The notes beneath the pieces are model-generated. The model made no database searches. It had not been told where the DNA came from and saw nothing but the letters and a program-made list of their open reading frames with translations. Source: Bacteroidia bacterium (lineage in GTDB: Bacteria > Bacteroidota > Bacteroidia > Bacteroidales > Azobacteroidaceae). Taken from it: a DNA stretch of 34,643 nt. Made by a program: the position numbers and the translations under genes. Location of the stretch: positions 1 through 34,643 of the forward strand of contig BNTT01000019.1 of NCBI GenBank assembly GCA_025996815.1. Direction: 5' to 3'. Positions 17,452 to 27,472 of this stretch are shown here, piece by piece. Positions within the stretch are counted from its first letter, which is position 1; each line of letters opens with the position of its first letter.

Positions 17452-17568
17452 ATGGATGGATTAACATTTGCGTATGCTGCATTGCTTGGAATTGCTGTTA
17501 TTGGATTTACATACTTTACAATTCAAGACAGAAGAGCAATGCGCGAAGAAGAGGAAGATAAAAATTGA
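17452..17568 (+). CDS. 38-aa single-pass membrane microprotein (paralogue B)
   Basis: The ATG directly abuts the stop of the preceding microprotein, which suggests coupled translation. Its 38 aa have a membrane segment (LTFAYAALLGIAVIGFT), the shared tail YFTIQDRRAMREE and an acidic end EEDKN. It arose by tandem duplication with the 37-aa gene. The function is unknown. With the two-pass protein upstream it forms a three-gene block placed between rpsI and rpsB. Confidence 0.7.
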   Translation: MDGLTFAYAALLGIAVIGFTYFTIQDRRAMREEEEDKN

Positions 17569-17593
17569 GAAGAGAGGTTTAGTATCTAAATCG

Positions 17594-17620
17594 GCAGGAC
17601 TTGCGAAAGTAACTACCTGC
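17594..17620 (+). promoter_or_regulatory. Structured leader of rpsB with a GNRA tetraloop
   Basis: GCAGG (17594-17598) pairs with CCTGC (17616-17620). Inside, ACTT and AAGT form a 4-bp stem closed by a GCGA tetraloop, leaving an asymmetric AACTA bulge on the 3' side. It lies about 46 bases upstream of rpsB in a 98-base gap. Ribosomal leaders of this kind often bind their own protein, so an S2 autoregulatory site is possible. This is inference. Confidence 0.4.
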
Positions 17621-17666
17621 GGATTGCGAAATTAAGAATGTAAACAAATAAAAAAAAGAAAAAAAG

Positions 17667-18536
17667 ATGTCAAGAGTTAGTTTTGATGAGTTATTGGAGG
17701 CAGGTGCCCATTTTGGACACATGCGGAGGAAGTGGAACCCGGCGATGGCTCCCTACATTTTCATGGAGCGCAACGGGATTCACATTATCGACCTCCACAA
17801 GACGGTGGAATTGGTGGAAGATGCTGCCAATGGGTTGAAACAGATTGTGAAGTCGGGGCGCCGAATCCTGTTTGTGGCTACTAAAAAACAGGCGAAGCAG
17901 GTGGTGGCTGAGAAGGCTACGGCAGTGGGGATGCCCTACGTGACCGAACGCTGGCCCGGTGGGATGCTCACCAACTTCCCTACCATTCGCAAGGCGGTGA
18001 AAAAGATGAGCACTATCGACAAGATGGCTACGGATGGCACATTCGCGCAGCTGTCGAAACGCGAAAAATTGCAAATCACCCGTCAGCGTGCCAAATTGGA
18101 GAAGAATCTGGGGTCGATTGAGGATTTGAACCGGTTGCCCTCCGCGCTTTTTGTGGTGGACGTGTTGAAAGAGCATATCGCCGTGGCGGAGGCTCAACGG
18201 CTGGGGATTCCGGTGTTTGCTATCGTGGATACGAACTCCAACCCGGAGGGTATTGATTTCGTGATTCCGGCAAACGACGATGCGAGCAAATCCATCGAGG
18301 TGATTATGAACGCCTTGTGTGGAGCCATCATCGAAGGTTTGCAGGAACGCAAGGTGGAAAAAGCCGACGAGGATGCCGCTGAGGCTTCCGGCAAAGACGG
18401 CTTCGACGGCGACGGCGAGGCTCCGGTAAAACGGGAGCGCAGAAGAGTGGGCGTGAAGAAGAATATTATCGAAAAAGACGACGAAGAGGCGTTGAACGCC
18501 AATGTCGCAAGTAAATTTATAAAAGAAGAGGAGTAA
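17667..18536 (+). CDS. rpsB: 30S ribosomal protein S2
   Basis: Small-subunit protein needed for S1 docking and translation initiation in most bacteria. The 289 aa include LLEAGAHFGHMRRKWNPAMA, FVATKKQAKQVV, RWPGGMLTNF and the nucleotide-fold-like IPVFAIVDTNSNPEGIDFVI. The C-terminal 60 residues form a charged, low-complexity tail (EKADEDAAEASGKDG and onward) beyond the conserved fold, as often seen in this phylum. tsf follows after 5 bases, the near-universal rpsB-tsf pair. Confidence 0.97.
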   Translation: MSRVSFDELLEAGAHFGHMRRKWNPAMAPYIFMERNGIHIIDLHKTVELVEDAANGLKQIVKSGRRILFVATKKQAKQVVAEKATAVGMPYVTERWPGGMLTNFPTIRKAVKKMSTIDKMATDGTFAQLSKREKLQITRQRAKLEKNLGSIEDLNRLPSALFVVDVLKEHIAVAEAQRLGIPVFAIVDTNSNPEGIDFVIPANDDASKSIEVIMNALCGAIIEGLQERKVEKADEDAAEASGKDGFDGDGEAPVKRERRRVGVKKNIIEKDDEEALNANVASKFIKEEE

Positions 18537-18541
18537 AAGAT

Positions 18542-19366
18542 ATGGCAGTAACAATGGAAGACATTACGCATCTGCGTAAGATGACCGGAGCCGGAATGAT
18601 GGACTGCAAGAGTGCATTGAACGAGGCAAACGGCGATTTTGACAAGGCGGTGGAAATCATCCGCAAAAAAGGTCAGGCAGTGGCAGCGAAGCGCGAAGAC
18701 CGCGATGCCGCCGAAGGGTGTACCCTGTCGGCAACCAAAGACACGTTTGCAGCCATCGTGGCGGTGAAGTGCGAAACAGACTTTGTTGCCAAAGGCGAGG
18801 CATTCATCGGCATGGTGAAAAGCATCCTGAACGTGGCGTTGGACAAGCAGCCCAAAACGGCGGCTGAGTTGAGCGCACTCACGGTTGAAGGTCGCTCCGT
18901 GGCAGAACTGATTATCGACCGCATCGGCGTAACAGGCGAAAAAATGGAGTTGGGTGCCTACGAATTTTTGACGGCTCCAACGACCGTGGCATACGTGCAT
19001 CCGGGCAACAAGCTGGCAACGATTGCGGGCTTGAACCAACCCGGCGTGGACAATCAGGTGGCACGCGACATCGCAATGCAGGTGGCTGCCATGAACCCCG
19101 TGAGCGTGGACAAATCCTCCGTTCCGGCGGAAATTGTGGCGCGCGAAAAAAACATCGCCCGCGAAAAAGCGATTGAGCAGGGCAAACCCGAAGCCATCCT
19201 CGACAAGATTGCCGAAGGCGCACTGCAAAAATATTTCAAAGAAAACACCCTGCTGGCTCAAGAGTTTGTGAAAGACAACAAACTCAGCATCGACGAATAC
19301 CTCAAAAAACAAAACAAAGATTTGACGGTAACGGCGTTTAAGCGGGTGAATTTGAATCAGGAATGA
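18542..19366 (+). CDS. tsf: Elongation factor Ts
   Basis: Guanine-nucleotide exchange factor for EF-Tu. The 274-aa protein has the N-terminal helical domain with LRKMTGAGMMDCKSAL and the TDFVA contact loop (VKCETDFVAKGEAF), then the dimerisation core. The shorter length compared with E. coli EF-Ts is normal for Bacteroidota. It is the last gene of the ribosomal operon. Its final 29 bases overlap the 3' end of the convergent DUF4922 gene, so no terminator fits between them and the two transcripts must overlap. Confidence 0.97.
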   Translation: MAVTMEDITHLRKMTGAGMMDCKSALNEANGDFDKAVEIIRKKGQAVAAKREDRDAAEGCTLSATKDTFAAIVAVKCETDFVAKGEAFIGMVKSILNVALDKQPKTAAELSALTVEGRSVAELIIDRIGVTGEKMELGAYEFLTAPTTVAYVHPGNKLATIAGLNQPGVDNQVARDIAMQVAAMNPVSVDKSSVPAEIVAREKNIAREKAIEQGKPEAILDKIAEGALQKYFKENTLLAQEFVKDNKLSIDEYLKKQNKDLTVTAFKRVNLNQE

Positions 19367-20174
19367 TTTCTTTCCATATCGCCGCAATGTCGGCAGCCGT
19401 GATTTTTTGAAAATCTTTTTCCAAGGGGGTGATGAAGACACCACCCATATCTACGGAGGCGGGGCTAATCAGGAGGTTGGCTTCGCCTTCGGCAAAATAG
19501 CAGGCGGGGCGGTGCTTTTTGCGTGGGAACACGCAGACCGTCCATTTGCCGCGTTCAAACCACGCGAGGATGTTCAGCATCGGCTCGGCTTCGCCCGCCG
19601 GCACGGGCAATGAGCGGTATATCTGCCGAAATTGGGCGACGACCTCCTGCGCAAATTCCGATTCGATACGAATGGTGTTGGGAAACGTCCTGTCGCTTTC
19701 GACAGGCAGAAAGCCCTTGCTTCCGGCTTGAAAATGGAAATGGTCGGGCGCGGAGGCTCCACATTTCGGTCCGTTGTAGAAGATGACATACTCGTCCAGC
19801 AGTTTCGCCAAATCCAGCATATCCTCGATGCGGTCGGCACACCGTTGGGGCGTGTGTTCCACGGCGGGAACGGTCAGGTGGCGCGGAAAAATCGGATAGG
19901 GATTGACCAATATCTCATACCGCCCTTTGAAAGAGATGCCCCGCTGCTCGGCGGGACGGTTGGCGGCGCACAGGAAGCAGGCGCGCTCCCGAATGGATTG
20001 GGCATCCACCTTAGCGGCGGAAGAAACGATGCGCGCGGGGTTGAACTGCACCTTGCAGGTGTGCCCGTCCACATCAAACGTCTTCATTTTCACCTGCGCC
20101 AAAGCCGCATAATTGCTGCGAGCCAACTCCCATGTGGCAAGTTGCCGGTCAAATAATTGTTGGAACTCATTCAT
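19338..20174 (-). CDS. DUF4922 protein, GDP-galactose/Ap4A phosphorylase-like (HIT superfamily)
   Basis: About 278 aa from the ATG at 20174 (MNEFQQLFDRQ). The key motif is CGASAPDHFHFQAG, a histidine-triad-like HxHxQ site as in nucleotidyl transferases and phosphorylases of the GalT/Ap4A branch. An upstream CFLCAANRP could contribute a metal or structural site, and NPYPIFPRHLTVP matches the HIT-type entry strand. The family is annotated DUF4922. Plant GDP-L-galactose phosphorylase is a distant relative, but the bacterial substrate is unknown. It overlaps the 34-aa gene upstream by 8 bases and tsf by 29 bases at the other end. Confidence 0.8.
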   Translation of the reverse strand: MNEFQQLFDRQLATWELARSNYAALAQVKMKTFDVDGHTCKVQFNPARIVSSAAKVDAQSIRERACFLCAANRPAEQRGISFKGRYEILVNPYPIFPRHLTVPAVEHTPQRCADRIEDMLDLAKLLDEYVIFYNGPKCGASAPDHFHFQAGSKGFLPVESDRTFPNTIRIESEFAQEVVAQFRQIYRSLPVPAGEAEPMLNILAWFERGKWTVCVFPRKKHRPACYFAEGEANLLISPASVDMGGVFITPLEKDFQKITAADIAAIWKEIIPDSNSPA

Positions 20175-20271
20175 AACTAACATCGATATGCCAATGCCAT
20201 TGGTTGTAGTAGATGTTGCCGCATCCAAACAGCAGACAGACACCAAGACCAAGCAAAAATTTGTGTTTCAT
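20167..20271 (-). CDS. 34-aa putative lipoprotein
   Basis: A frame too short for usual gene calling: MKHKFLLGLGVCLLFGC followed by GNIYYNQWHWHIDVSYE. The basic start, hydrophobic core and LFGC lipobox look like a lipoprotein signal peptide. If processed, the mature peptide would be only about 18 residues, rich in aromatics and histidine (NQWHWHID), perhaps metal-binding. The ATG lies 26 bases after the SUMF1 gene's stop, and its own stop overlaps the start of the DUF4922 gene, which supports a translated link in a three-gene minus-strand operon. It could also be a non-functional spacer frame. Confidence 0.45.
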   Translation of the reverse strand: MKHKFLLGLGVCLLFGCGNIYYNQWHWHIDVSYE

Positions 20272-20297
20272 TATGTCTTTTCTTTAAACTAAACTCA

Positions 20298-22001
20298 TCA
20301 GGGCGAAACGTCGTCCAGCGTGAGTGCCAAACGGAAGCCCAAATGGTAATTGTCGGCTCCCGGTGGGCAACGCATACGATACGATACGCTGCAGAAAGTG
20401 TTCTCGTAATCCAAAGCACCACCGCGAGCCACATAGCAGGGGTCACGGGGGTTCGGCAGCGCAGGTCCCGTAGGGTCGATTTGCGCATCGGTGCCGTAGG
20501 GACCAAACCAATCGCTGCACAACTCCCATACATTGCCGCTCATATCATAAATGCCCAACTCGTTTGGCGCGAGTGTTCCCACCGGATGCGTCTTTCTGCC
20601 GCTGTTATCTATGTACCAAGCCACTTTGTCGATGGAATTGCTACCGCTGTGCAAATAGCCATGCCCCAACGCACTGCCTCTTGCCGCATTTTCCCACTCC
20701 GCCTCTGTGGGCAAACGGTACTCTTTCCCTGTCTTTTCGTTCAGGGCTGTTAAAAAACGTTGTATATCGGCACTGTTCACATAATACATCGGACAATCGT
20801 CGTCGATCATATTCGTAATTTCCGAATGCAATCCGGGAGGACGAGGCACGACATGGGGATCCGTGTTGGGCCAATCGCCCATCAAATCCATCCAGAGTTT
20901 TTGCGTTACTTCAAACTTGCCTATCGCATAGTTTTTAGTGATGGTAACACTGTGTTGGGGACGTTCATCACTGTCGGCAGAGCCCCCCATAGTAAAAGTG
21001 CCACCCGGCACGCCTATCATATCAAATCCGGCAGCGGTTTCTGCATAGTCGAACACCTGATAAACGTTTATCGGCATAGTAGCCCCGCGCGAAGAAACGG
21101 TTATCTTTGCCTTACGAACATTACTTGTCGGATTAGCCCTCACGGACACCACAAACGTGCCGCTTCCCACGCCTACAGGATTTTCTATCGTACACCACGA
21201 CGAAGCCCCCGCGTCAACCGCTGCCGTCCACTCGCCATTGGCTGTTACGGCAACGGGATAGGAATGTGCGACAGTGCTTGCATAAATAGTTGGTCTATCC
21301 ACCGAGAAAGCAGGGGGGAGAAACGCCTGCGTAACGGTTATGGTAAGTGGAGGCACCGACGGCGGCGAAGCAGCCATAACAGTTATCGTTGCCGTGCGGG
21401 TGCTCGGCAACGAATTTTTTTCCACAACAATCGAAAATATGCCGTATCCTGTGCCGGAAGCGACGGGACTTAGCGAACACCACGGAGCTGCTGCATCCGG
21501 CAATGCTATCCATCCGACATTGCCCGTTACGACAATGGGATAACTGTTTGCCTCAATGGACGCAGCAACACCTGTTTTGTCTACCGATAAATTGGCAAGT
21601 ACGGCTGCCTGCGTAACTGTGAGCTGTTGTGTGAGCGGCTTCACCTTTTTATTGGGCATTATCGCCGTAACGGTTATGGTTGCGCTGCGTGCCGAAAATG
21701 ACGTATTTTCAGCGATATTCAGCGTAATATTTTTTTTTCCTGCACCGGAATCCGGGCTAACCGTGCACCAGTCATTTCCCCAATTAACATCAACCACCCA
21801 TCCAAGGTTGTTCGGAGTGGTTTTTATGTCAAAGTTATTGCGTCCACCGGGAACAGCAGCCACCGACAGGGTTGTCCGGCTTAGCGATAATGTCACGGGG
21901 GTGGGAACGTCTGCCGTCGGGGTGCAAGAGGTAAAAACGGCACCCGCAATGCCCACAGTGAGCAAAACACACAAGAACGAGATGAATTTTATCCTTTCCA
22001 T
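20298..22001 (-). CDS. Lipoprotein with three BACON domains and a C-terminal SUMF1/formylglycine-type domain
   Basis: A 567-aa surface or periplasmic protein. The signal peptide ends at a probable lipid-carrying Cys26 (GAVFTSC). Three BACON-type beta-sandwich repeats follow (about 35-130, 135-228 and 232-318), each with the pattern hydrophobic-W-x(n)-WC(T/S)(V/L/I) and ending in TVTQ or NVYQ. BACON domains are thought to bind carbohydrate or mucin. Residues about 325-563 are an FGE-sulfatase (SUMF1) fold: MIGVPGGTFTMGG, FEVTQKLW, YRLPTEAEWENAARG, MSGNVWELCSDW, LGFRLAL. Whether it still makes formylglycine in sulfatases is doubtful, since many exported SUMF1 proteins have other roles. No sulfatase gene is in the window. 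Confidence 0.88.
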   Translation of the reverse strand: MERIKFISFLCVLLTVGIAGAVFTSCTPTADVPTPVTLSLSRTTLSVAAVPGGRNNFDIKTTPNNLGWVVDVNWGNDWCTVSPDSGAGKKNITLNIAENTSFSARSATITVTAIMPNKKVKPLTQQLTVTQAAVLANLSVDKTGVAASIEANSYPIVVTGNVGWIALPDAAAPWCSLSPVASGTGYGIFSIVVEKNSLPSTRTATITVMAASPPSVPPLTITVTQAFLPPAFSVDRPTIYASTVAHSYPVAVTANGEWTAAVDAGASSWCTIENPVGVGSGTFVVSVRANPTSNVRKAKITVSSRGATMPINVYQVFDYAETAAGFDMIGVPGGTFTMGGSADSDERPQHSVTITKNYAIGKFEVTQKLWMDLMGDWPNTDPHVVPRPPGLHSEITNMIDDDCPMYYVNSADIQRFLTALNEKTGKEYRLPTEAEWENAARGSALGHGYLHSGSNSIDKVAWYIDNSGRKTHPVGTLAPNELGIYDMSGNVWELCSDWFGPYGTDAQIDPTGPALPNPRDPCYVARGGALDYENTFCSVSYRMRCPPGADNYHLGFRLALTLDDVSP

Positions 22002-22018
22002 AATTATATTTATCGGGG

Positions 22019-22049
22019 CAAAGTTACAACAATATTTTTATTTTGCAAA
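22019..22049 (-). promoter_or_regulatory. Promoter of the BACON-SUMF1 operon
   Basis: On the minus strand: TTTG (plus-strand CAAA at 22046-22049), 19 bases, then TAACTTTG (22019-22026). The ATG follows 17 bases later. Confidence 0.65.
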
Positions 22050-22069
22050 ATTATTTGAAAAAAAAATCG

Positions 22070-22077
22070 TAACTTTG
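22070..22077 (+). promoter_or_regulatory. Promoter -7 element of the DUF4834 gene
   Basis: TAACTTTG, identical to the divergent SUMF1 promoter element, 32 bases upstream of the ATG at 22110. The -33 match is poor. Confidence 0.55.
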
Positions 22078-22109
22078 CACCGTTATTAGAATTTTAATTA
22101 TTCAAAAAT

Positions 22110-22364
22110 ATGTTCAAGTTTCTTATACTCATCGGTCTTCTCCTCTTAGTGTTGCCCATCCTGTTTGGGGTAACCCTCCTGCAAGCCATCATGCGGGGCG
22201 CGTTTGGTGGCAAATCCAAGCAGACAAGCCGGCGCACGCAGCAAACGACAACGCGGCAAACGACTACGCAGCGCCGCACAACAACCCAAACACAGCCCGA
22301 AGCCAAAGAAAAAATTATCAACGACACCGAAGGTGAATACGTTGATTATGAAGAGGTTAGTTGA
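22110..22364 (+). CDS. DUF4834 family small membrane protein
   Basis: An 84-aa protein with one strong N-terminal membrane segment (FLILIGLLLLVLPILFGVTL), a glycine-rich turn (RGAFGGKS), a long Thr/Gln/Arg-rich low-complexity linker (RRTQQTTTRQTTTQRRTTTQ) and an acidic conserved end (INDTEGEYVDYEEV). This layout is that of the Bacteroidota-specific DUF4834 family, whose function is unknown. It has its own promoter, and the rpsL promoter begins 26 bases after its stop. Confidence 0.85.
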   Translation: MFKFLILIGLLLLVLPILFGVTLLQAIMRGAFGGKSKQTSRRTQQTTTRQTTTQRRTTTQTQPEAKEKIINDTEGEYVDYEEVS

Positions 22365-22390
22365 ATATCCGAAAAATTTTTGGCAAAATG

Positions 22391-22422
22391 TTTGGAAGTT
22401 TCAAAAAATGTTCGTACCTTTG
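22391..22422 (+). promoter_or_regulatory. Promoter of the rpsL-rpsG-fusA operon
   Basis: TTTG at 22391-22394, a 20-base spacer and TACCTTTG at 22415-22422, the best consensus match in the window. The leader is about 57 bases. Confidence 0.75.
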
Positions 22423-22485
22423 CGGCGTTTTATGATTTTTTTTCATAAAAGAGAGAGTAAATAATTTTAAAATAAATTGATTTAA

Positions 22486-22908
22486 ATGCCTACAATTCAG
22501 CAATTAGTAAGAAAAGGAAGGACGGCTTTGGTTGACAAAAGTAAATCGCCCGCATTGGACACTTGCCCGCAAAGACGGGGCGTGTGTGTGCGCGTTTACA
22601 CTACGACGCCGAAAAAGCCTAACTCTGCCATGCGTAAAGTGGCTCGTGTGCGTTTGACCAGCGGAAAGGAAGTGAATGCTTACATTCCGGGCGAAGGTCA
22701 TAACTTGCAGGAACACAGCATCGTGATGGTGAGAGGCGGTCGTGTGAAAGACCTTCCGGGTGTTCGTTACCACATCGTACGCGGAACATTGGATACCGCA
22801 GGAGTAGCCTCCCGCACCCAGCGCCGTTCCAAATATGGTGCCAAACGACCCAAAGCAGGTGCCAAAGGCGCAGCAGCCGCAGCACCGGCAAAAGGCAAGA
22901 AGAAATAG
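22486..22908 (+). CDS. rpsL: 30S ribosomal protein S12
   Basis: Decoding-centre protein. The 140-aa sequence has the invariant core, [20 protein letters not shown] and [19 protein letters not shown]. Lysines in TPKKPNS and in GRVKDLPG are the wild-type residues at the positions where streptomycin-resistance changes usually arise, so none is predicted here. The C-terminus has an Ala/Lys-rich extension ([15 protein letters not shown]). It is followed by a 175-base gap with repeats and a hairpin before rpsG. Confidence 0.97.
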   Translation: MPTIQQLVRKGRTALVDKSKSPALDTCPQRRGVCVRVYTTTPKKPNSAMRKVARVRLTSGKEVNAYIPGEGHNLQEHSIVMVRGGRVKDLPGVRYHIVRGTLDTAGVASRTQRRSKYGAKRPKAGAKGAAAAAPAKGKKK

Positions 22909-22914
22909 TTATCA

Positions 22915-23004
22915 ATTAAAAATTAAAAATTAAAAATTGCATCTTGGCGACAGTCAGGTTTTGTTTTGAAAATTCTTAATTTTTAATTCTTAATTCTTAA
23001 TTAT
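22915..23004. repeat. AT-rich heptamer-like repeats in inverted orientation between rpsL and rpsG
   Basis: Tandem ATTAAAA units (22915-22939) are answered by tandem TTCTTAA/TTTTTAA units (about 22970-23002), largely complementary to the first block. They can form a long weak stem around a roughly 30-base loop (GCATCTTGGCGACAGTCAGG lies within it). Confidence 0.6.
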
Positions 23005-23020
23005 AGGAAAAGGTTGAGTA

Positions 23021-23041
23021 AATGAGTTCGAGTAACTCGTT
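23021..23041 (+). promoter_or_regulatory. Hairpin in the rpsL-rpsG intercistronic region
   Basis: AATGAGTT pairs with AACTCGTT (one G-U) around the loop CGAGT, 42 bases before the rpsG start. In E. coli S7 represses its operon by binding the S12-S7 spacer, so a similar site is conceivable, but the sequence is not homologous as far as I can see. Confidence 0.3.
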
Positions 23042-23083
23042 GAAGACCAAGTAAAAACAACCCAATTAAAAAAAAAGTAAAAA

Positions 23084-23563
23084 ATGAGAAAGTCTAAGCC
23101 GAAAAAAAGACAGATTCTTCCTGACCCGGTCTTTGGAGACCAGAAAGTGACGAAGTTTGTCAATCATTTGATGTACGACGGTAAAAAATCTACCGCTTTC
23201 GACATCTTCTATTCTTCGTTGGAAAAGGTGAAAATCAAAATGCCTAACGAAGAAAAACCGCCGCTTGATGTTTGGAAACAAGCATTGGACAACATCACGC
23301 CCCTCGTGGAAGTGAAGTCGCGCCGCATCGGTGGTGCCACGTTCCAAGTGCCGACCGAAATTCGCGCCGACCGTAAGGAGTCCGTTTCGATGAAAAACTT
23401 GATTGGATACGCCCGCAAGAGGGGCGGCAAATCAATGTCGGACAAGTTGGCAGCCGAAATCGTGGACGCATACAACAGTCAGGGCAACGCCTACAAGAGA
23501 AAAGAAGATATGCACCGCATGGCGGAAGCTAACCGTGCATTCGCTCATTTCAGATTATTTTAA
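23084..23563 (+). CDS. rpsG: 30S ribosomal protein S7
   Basis: Primary 16S-binding protein that organises the 30S head. The 159-aa product has the signature [20 protein letters not shown], the [20 protein letters not shown] segment, and ends in [14 protein letters not shown]. Length is normal. fusA starts 12 bases later. The usual rpsL-rpsG-fusA order is kept. Confidence 0.97.
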   Translation: MRKSKPKKRQILPDPVFGDQKVTKFVNHLMYDGKKSTAFDIFYSSLEKVKIKMPNEEKPPLDVWKQALDNITPLVEVKSRRIGGATFQVPTEIRADRKESVSMKNLIGYARKRGGKSMSDKLAAEIVDAYNSQGNAYKRKEDMHRMAEANRAFAHFRLF

Positions 23564-23575
23564 TACATAAAAAAA

Positions 23576-25705
23576 ATGGCAAAAGGTTCAGATAGTCAAC
23601 TGAAATATACTCGTAACCTCGGTATCATGGCTCACATTGATGCGGGGAAGACAACCACGTCGGAGCGTATCCTGTTTTACACGGGTTTGACCCACAAGAT
23701 TGGGGAAGTTCACGACGGCGCTGCAACCATGGACTGGATGGAGCAGGAGCAGGAACGTGGCATCACAATCACGTCTGCGGCTACCACCACGAATTGGAAG
23801 TACAACAATGAAACGTACAAAATCAATCTGATTGACACTCCGGGGCACGTCGATTTCACGGTCGAAGTGGAACGCTCGCTCCGCATTTTGGACGGTGCTA
23901 TCGCCACATTTTGTGCGGTAGGCGGCGTGGAGCCGCAGTCGGAAACCGTTTGGCGTCAGGCAGATAAGTACAATGTGCCGCGCATCGGCTATGTCAATAA
24001 GATGGACCGTTCGGGTGCCAACTTCTTTGAAGTGGTGCGCCAAATCAAGGACGTGCTGGGTGCCAACCCTTGTCCGATTCAAATTCCTGTGGGCGCGGAA
24101 GAAAAATTTCGCGGCATCGTGGATTTGATTAAGATGAAGGCATTGTATTGGCACGACGAAACGATGGGCGCAGATTATGTGGAGGAAGAAATTCCCGCCG
24201 ACCTGCTCGACGAAGCCAAAGAATGGCGCGACAAGATGCTTGAAACAGTGGCAGAATGCGACGAAACCATTTTTGAAAAGTATTTTAACGACCCCTCGAC
24301 CATCACGGAAGATGAAATTCGCGTTGCCCTCCGCAAGGGGACGCTCGCGATGCAAATCAACCCGCTGTTGCTCGGCTCGTCGTTCAAAAATAAGGGTGTG
24401 CAACCGCTTTTGGACGCTGCTTGCGCCTATTTGCCCACGCCTGTCGACACTCCGGCGACGGAAGGGACCAACCCCGACGACCCCGAAAAAGTGGAATCGC
24501 GCAAGCCGAGTTCCGACGAGCCGTTCTGCGCGTTGGCGTTTAAGATTGCAACCGACCCGTTTGTTGGTCGCCTGTGCTTCTTCCGCATCTATTCGGGTGA
24601 GTTGGAAGCCGGCTCGTATGTCTACAACAGCCGTTCGGGCAAGAAAGAACGCATCTCGCGCCTGTTCCAAATGCACTCCAACAAGCAAAATCCGAAAGAA
24701 TTTATCGGCTGCGGCGACATCGGCGCAGGGGTTGGATTCAAGGATATTCGCACCGGCGACACGCTCTGCGATGAGAATCACCCCATCGTGCTCGAGTCTA
24801 TGGACTTCCCCGCACCGGTGATTGGTATCGCGATTGAGCCGAAAACGCAGAAAGACTTGGATAAATTGGGTATCGGACTTGGCAAACTGGCTGAGGAAGA
24901 CCCCACGTTTACCGTTAAAACGGACGAAGAAACCGGTCAGACCGTGATTTCGGGGATGGGCGAGCTCCACTTGGAAATTATCGTTGACCGTTTGAAACGC
25001 GAATTTAAGGTGGAATGTAATCAAGGTCGTCCGCAAGTGTCTTACAAAGAGGCAATTACGAAAGAAGTGGAATTGCGCGAAGTGTATAAGAAGCAGACGG
25101 GTGGTCGCGGTAAGTTTGCCGACATGATTGTGAAAGTGGGACCGGCAGATGCCGATTTCGAAGGCGAATTGCAATTTGTGGATGAAGTGAAAGGCGGTAA
25201 TATCCCGAAAGAATACATCCCGTCCATCCAAAAGGGCTTTGCTCGCGCGATGAAAAACGGCGTGTTGGCGGGCTACAACTTGGAGAAATTGAAGGTTACG
25301 GTGCTCGACGGCTCCTATCACCCTGTCGATTCCGACCAGTTGTCGTTTGAAATTTGTGCCATCTCGGCGTTCAAAACCGCGTCCGAAAAGGCAACTCCGG
25401 TGTTGAAAGAGCCAATCATGAAAATCGAAGTCATCACCCCCGAAGAGTCGATGGGCGATGTCATCGGCGACTTGAACAAGCGGCGCGGACAAATCGAAGG
25501 TATGGACGACAGCCGCACCGGTGCAAAAATCGTGAAGGCATTGGCACCACTTTCGGAAATGTTTGGCTATGTAACTGCCTTGCGTACAATTACTTCCGGT
25601 CGTGCCACCAGCACGATGACGTTTTCGCACTATGAGGAGGTTTCGGCTTCCGTAGCCCGCGCCGTGCTCACCGAATGCAAAGGTCGCGTGGATTTGATAA
25701 AATAA
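23576..25705 (+). CDS. fusA: Elongation factor G
   Basis: GTPase that drives tRNA and mRNA translocation on the ribosome. The 709-aa protein shows G1 AHIDAGKTT, the switch region [14 protein letters not shown]3 DTPGHVDF and G4 NKMD, then domain [20 protein letters not shown] of domain III, and the C-terminal domains IV-V. Length and motifs are those of canonical EF-G. The gene is followed after only 16 bases by atpD with no terminator. In related Bacteroidota the S10 ribosomal operon (rpsJ onward) normally follows fusA, so this junction is unusual. Confidence 0.97.
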   Translation: MAKGSDSQLKYTRNLGIMAHIDAGKTTTSERILFYTGLTHKIGEVHDGAATMDWMEQEQERGITITSAATTTNWKYNNETYKINLIDTPGHVDFTVEVERSLRILDGAIATFCAVGGVEPQSETVWRQADKYNVPRIGYVNKMDRSGANFFEVVRQIKDVLGANPCPIQIPVGAEEKFRGIVDLIKMKALYWHDETMGADYVEEEIPADLLDEAKEWRDKMLETVAECDETIFEKYFNDPSTITEDEIRVALRKGTLAMQINPLLLGSSFKNKGVQPLLDAACAYLPTPVDTPATEGTNPDDPEKVESRKPSSDEPFCALAFKIATDPFVGRLCFFRIYSGELEAGSYVYNSRSGKKERISRLFQMHSNKQNPKEFIGCGDIGAGVGFKDIRTGDTLCDENHPIVLESMDFPAPVIGIAIEPKTQKDLDKLGIGLGKLAEEDPTFTVKTDEETGQTVISGMGELHLEIIVDRLKREFKVECNQGRPQVSYKEAITKEVELREVYKKQTGGRGKFADMIVKVGPADADFEGELQFVDEVKGGNIPKEYIPSIQKGFARAMKNGVLAGYNLEKLKVTVLDGSYHPVDSDQLSFEICAISAFKTASEKATPVLKEPIMKIEVITPEESMGDVIGDLNKRRGQIEGMDDSRTGAKIVKALAPLSEMFGYVTALRTITSGRATSTMTFSHYEEVSASVARAVLTECKGRVDLIK

Positions 25706-25712
25706 ACTTTAA

Positions 25713-27227
<1,515 letters not shown>

Positions 27228-27238
27228 AAATTAGACGT

Positions 27239-27472
27239 ATGAAGTTGGACATCATATCCCCCGAAGCAACAATCTATTCCGGTCAGGCAAAACTCGTTAC
27301 TTTGCCCGGAGTGCAGGGGGCGTTCACCATTTTGGAGCAACACGCACCGATTATTTCGCCCCTGAACAAGGGTGAAGTCGTGTATCAATCCGATGGTGAG
27401 CCGGTGTCTTTGCCCGTTGAAGGCGGTTTTGTGGAGGCGAAAAATAATGTTGTAACTGTTTGCATCGAATGA
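27239..27472 (+). CDS. atpC: F1Fo ATP synthase subunit epsilon (short form)
   Basis: A 77-aa protein containing only the N-terminal beta-sandwich of epsilon (LDIISPEATIYSGQAKLVTL, GAFTILEQHAPIISPL). The C-terminal helical hairpin, which inhibits ATP hydrolysis in longer forms, is absent, as is usual in Bacteroidota. The stop overlaps the next gene as ATGA. Confidence 0.93.
   Translation: MKLDIISPEATIYSGQAKLVTLPGVQGAFTILEQHAPIISPLNKGEVVYQSDGEPVSLPVEGGFVEAKNNVVTVCIE

Noticed and set aside
23588..25630. Very long open frame (680 codons) on the strand opposite fusA
   Set aside because: It is a shadow of the strongly biased EF-G codons; the product has no recognisable domain and fusA itself is complete.
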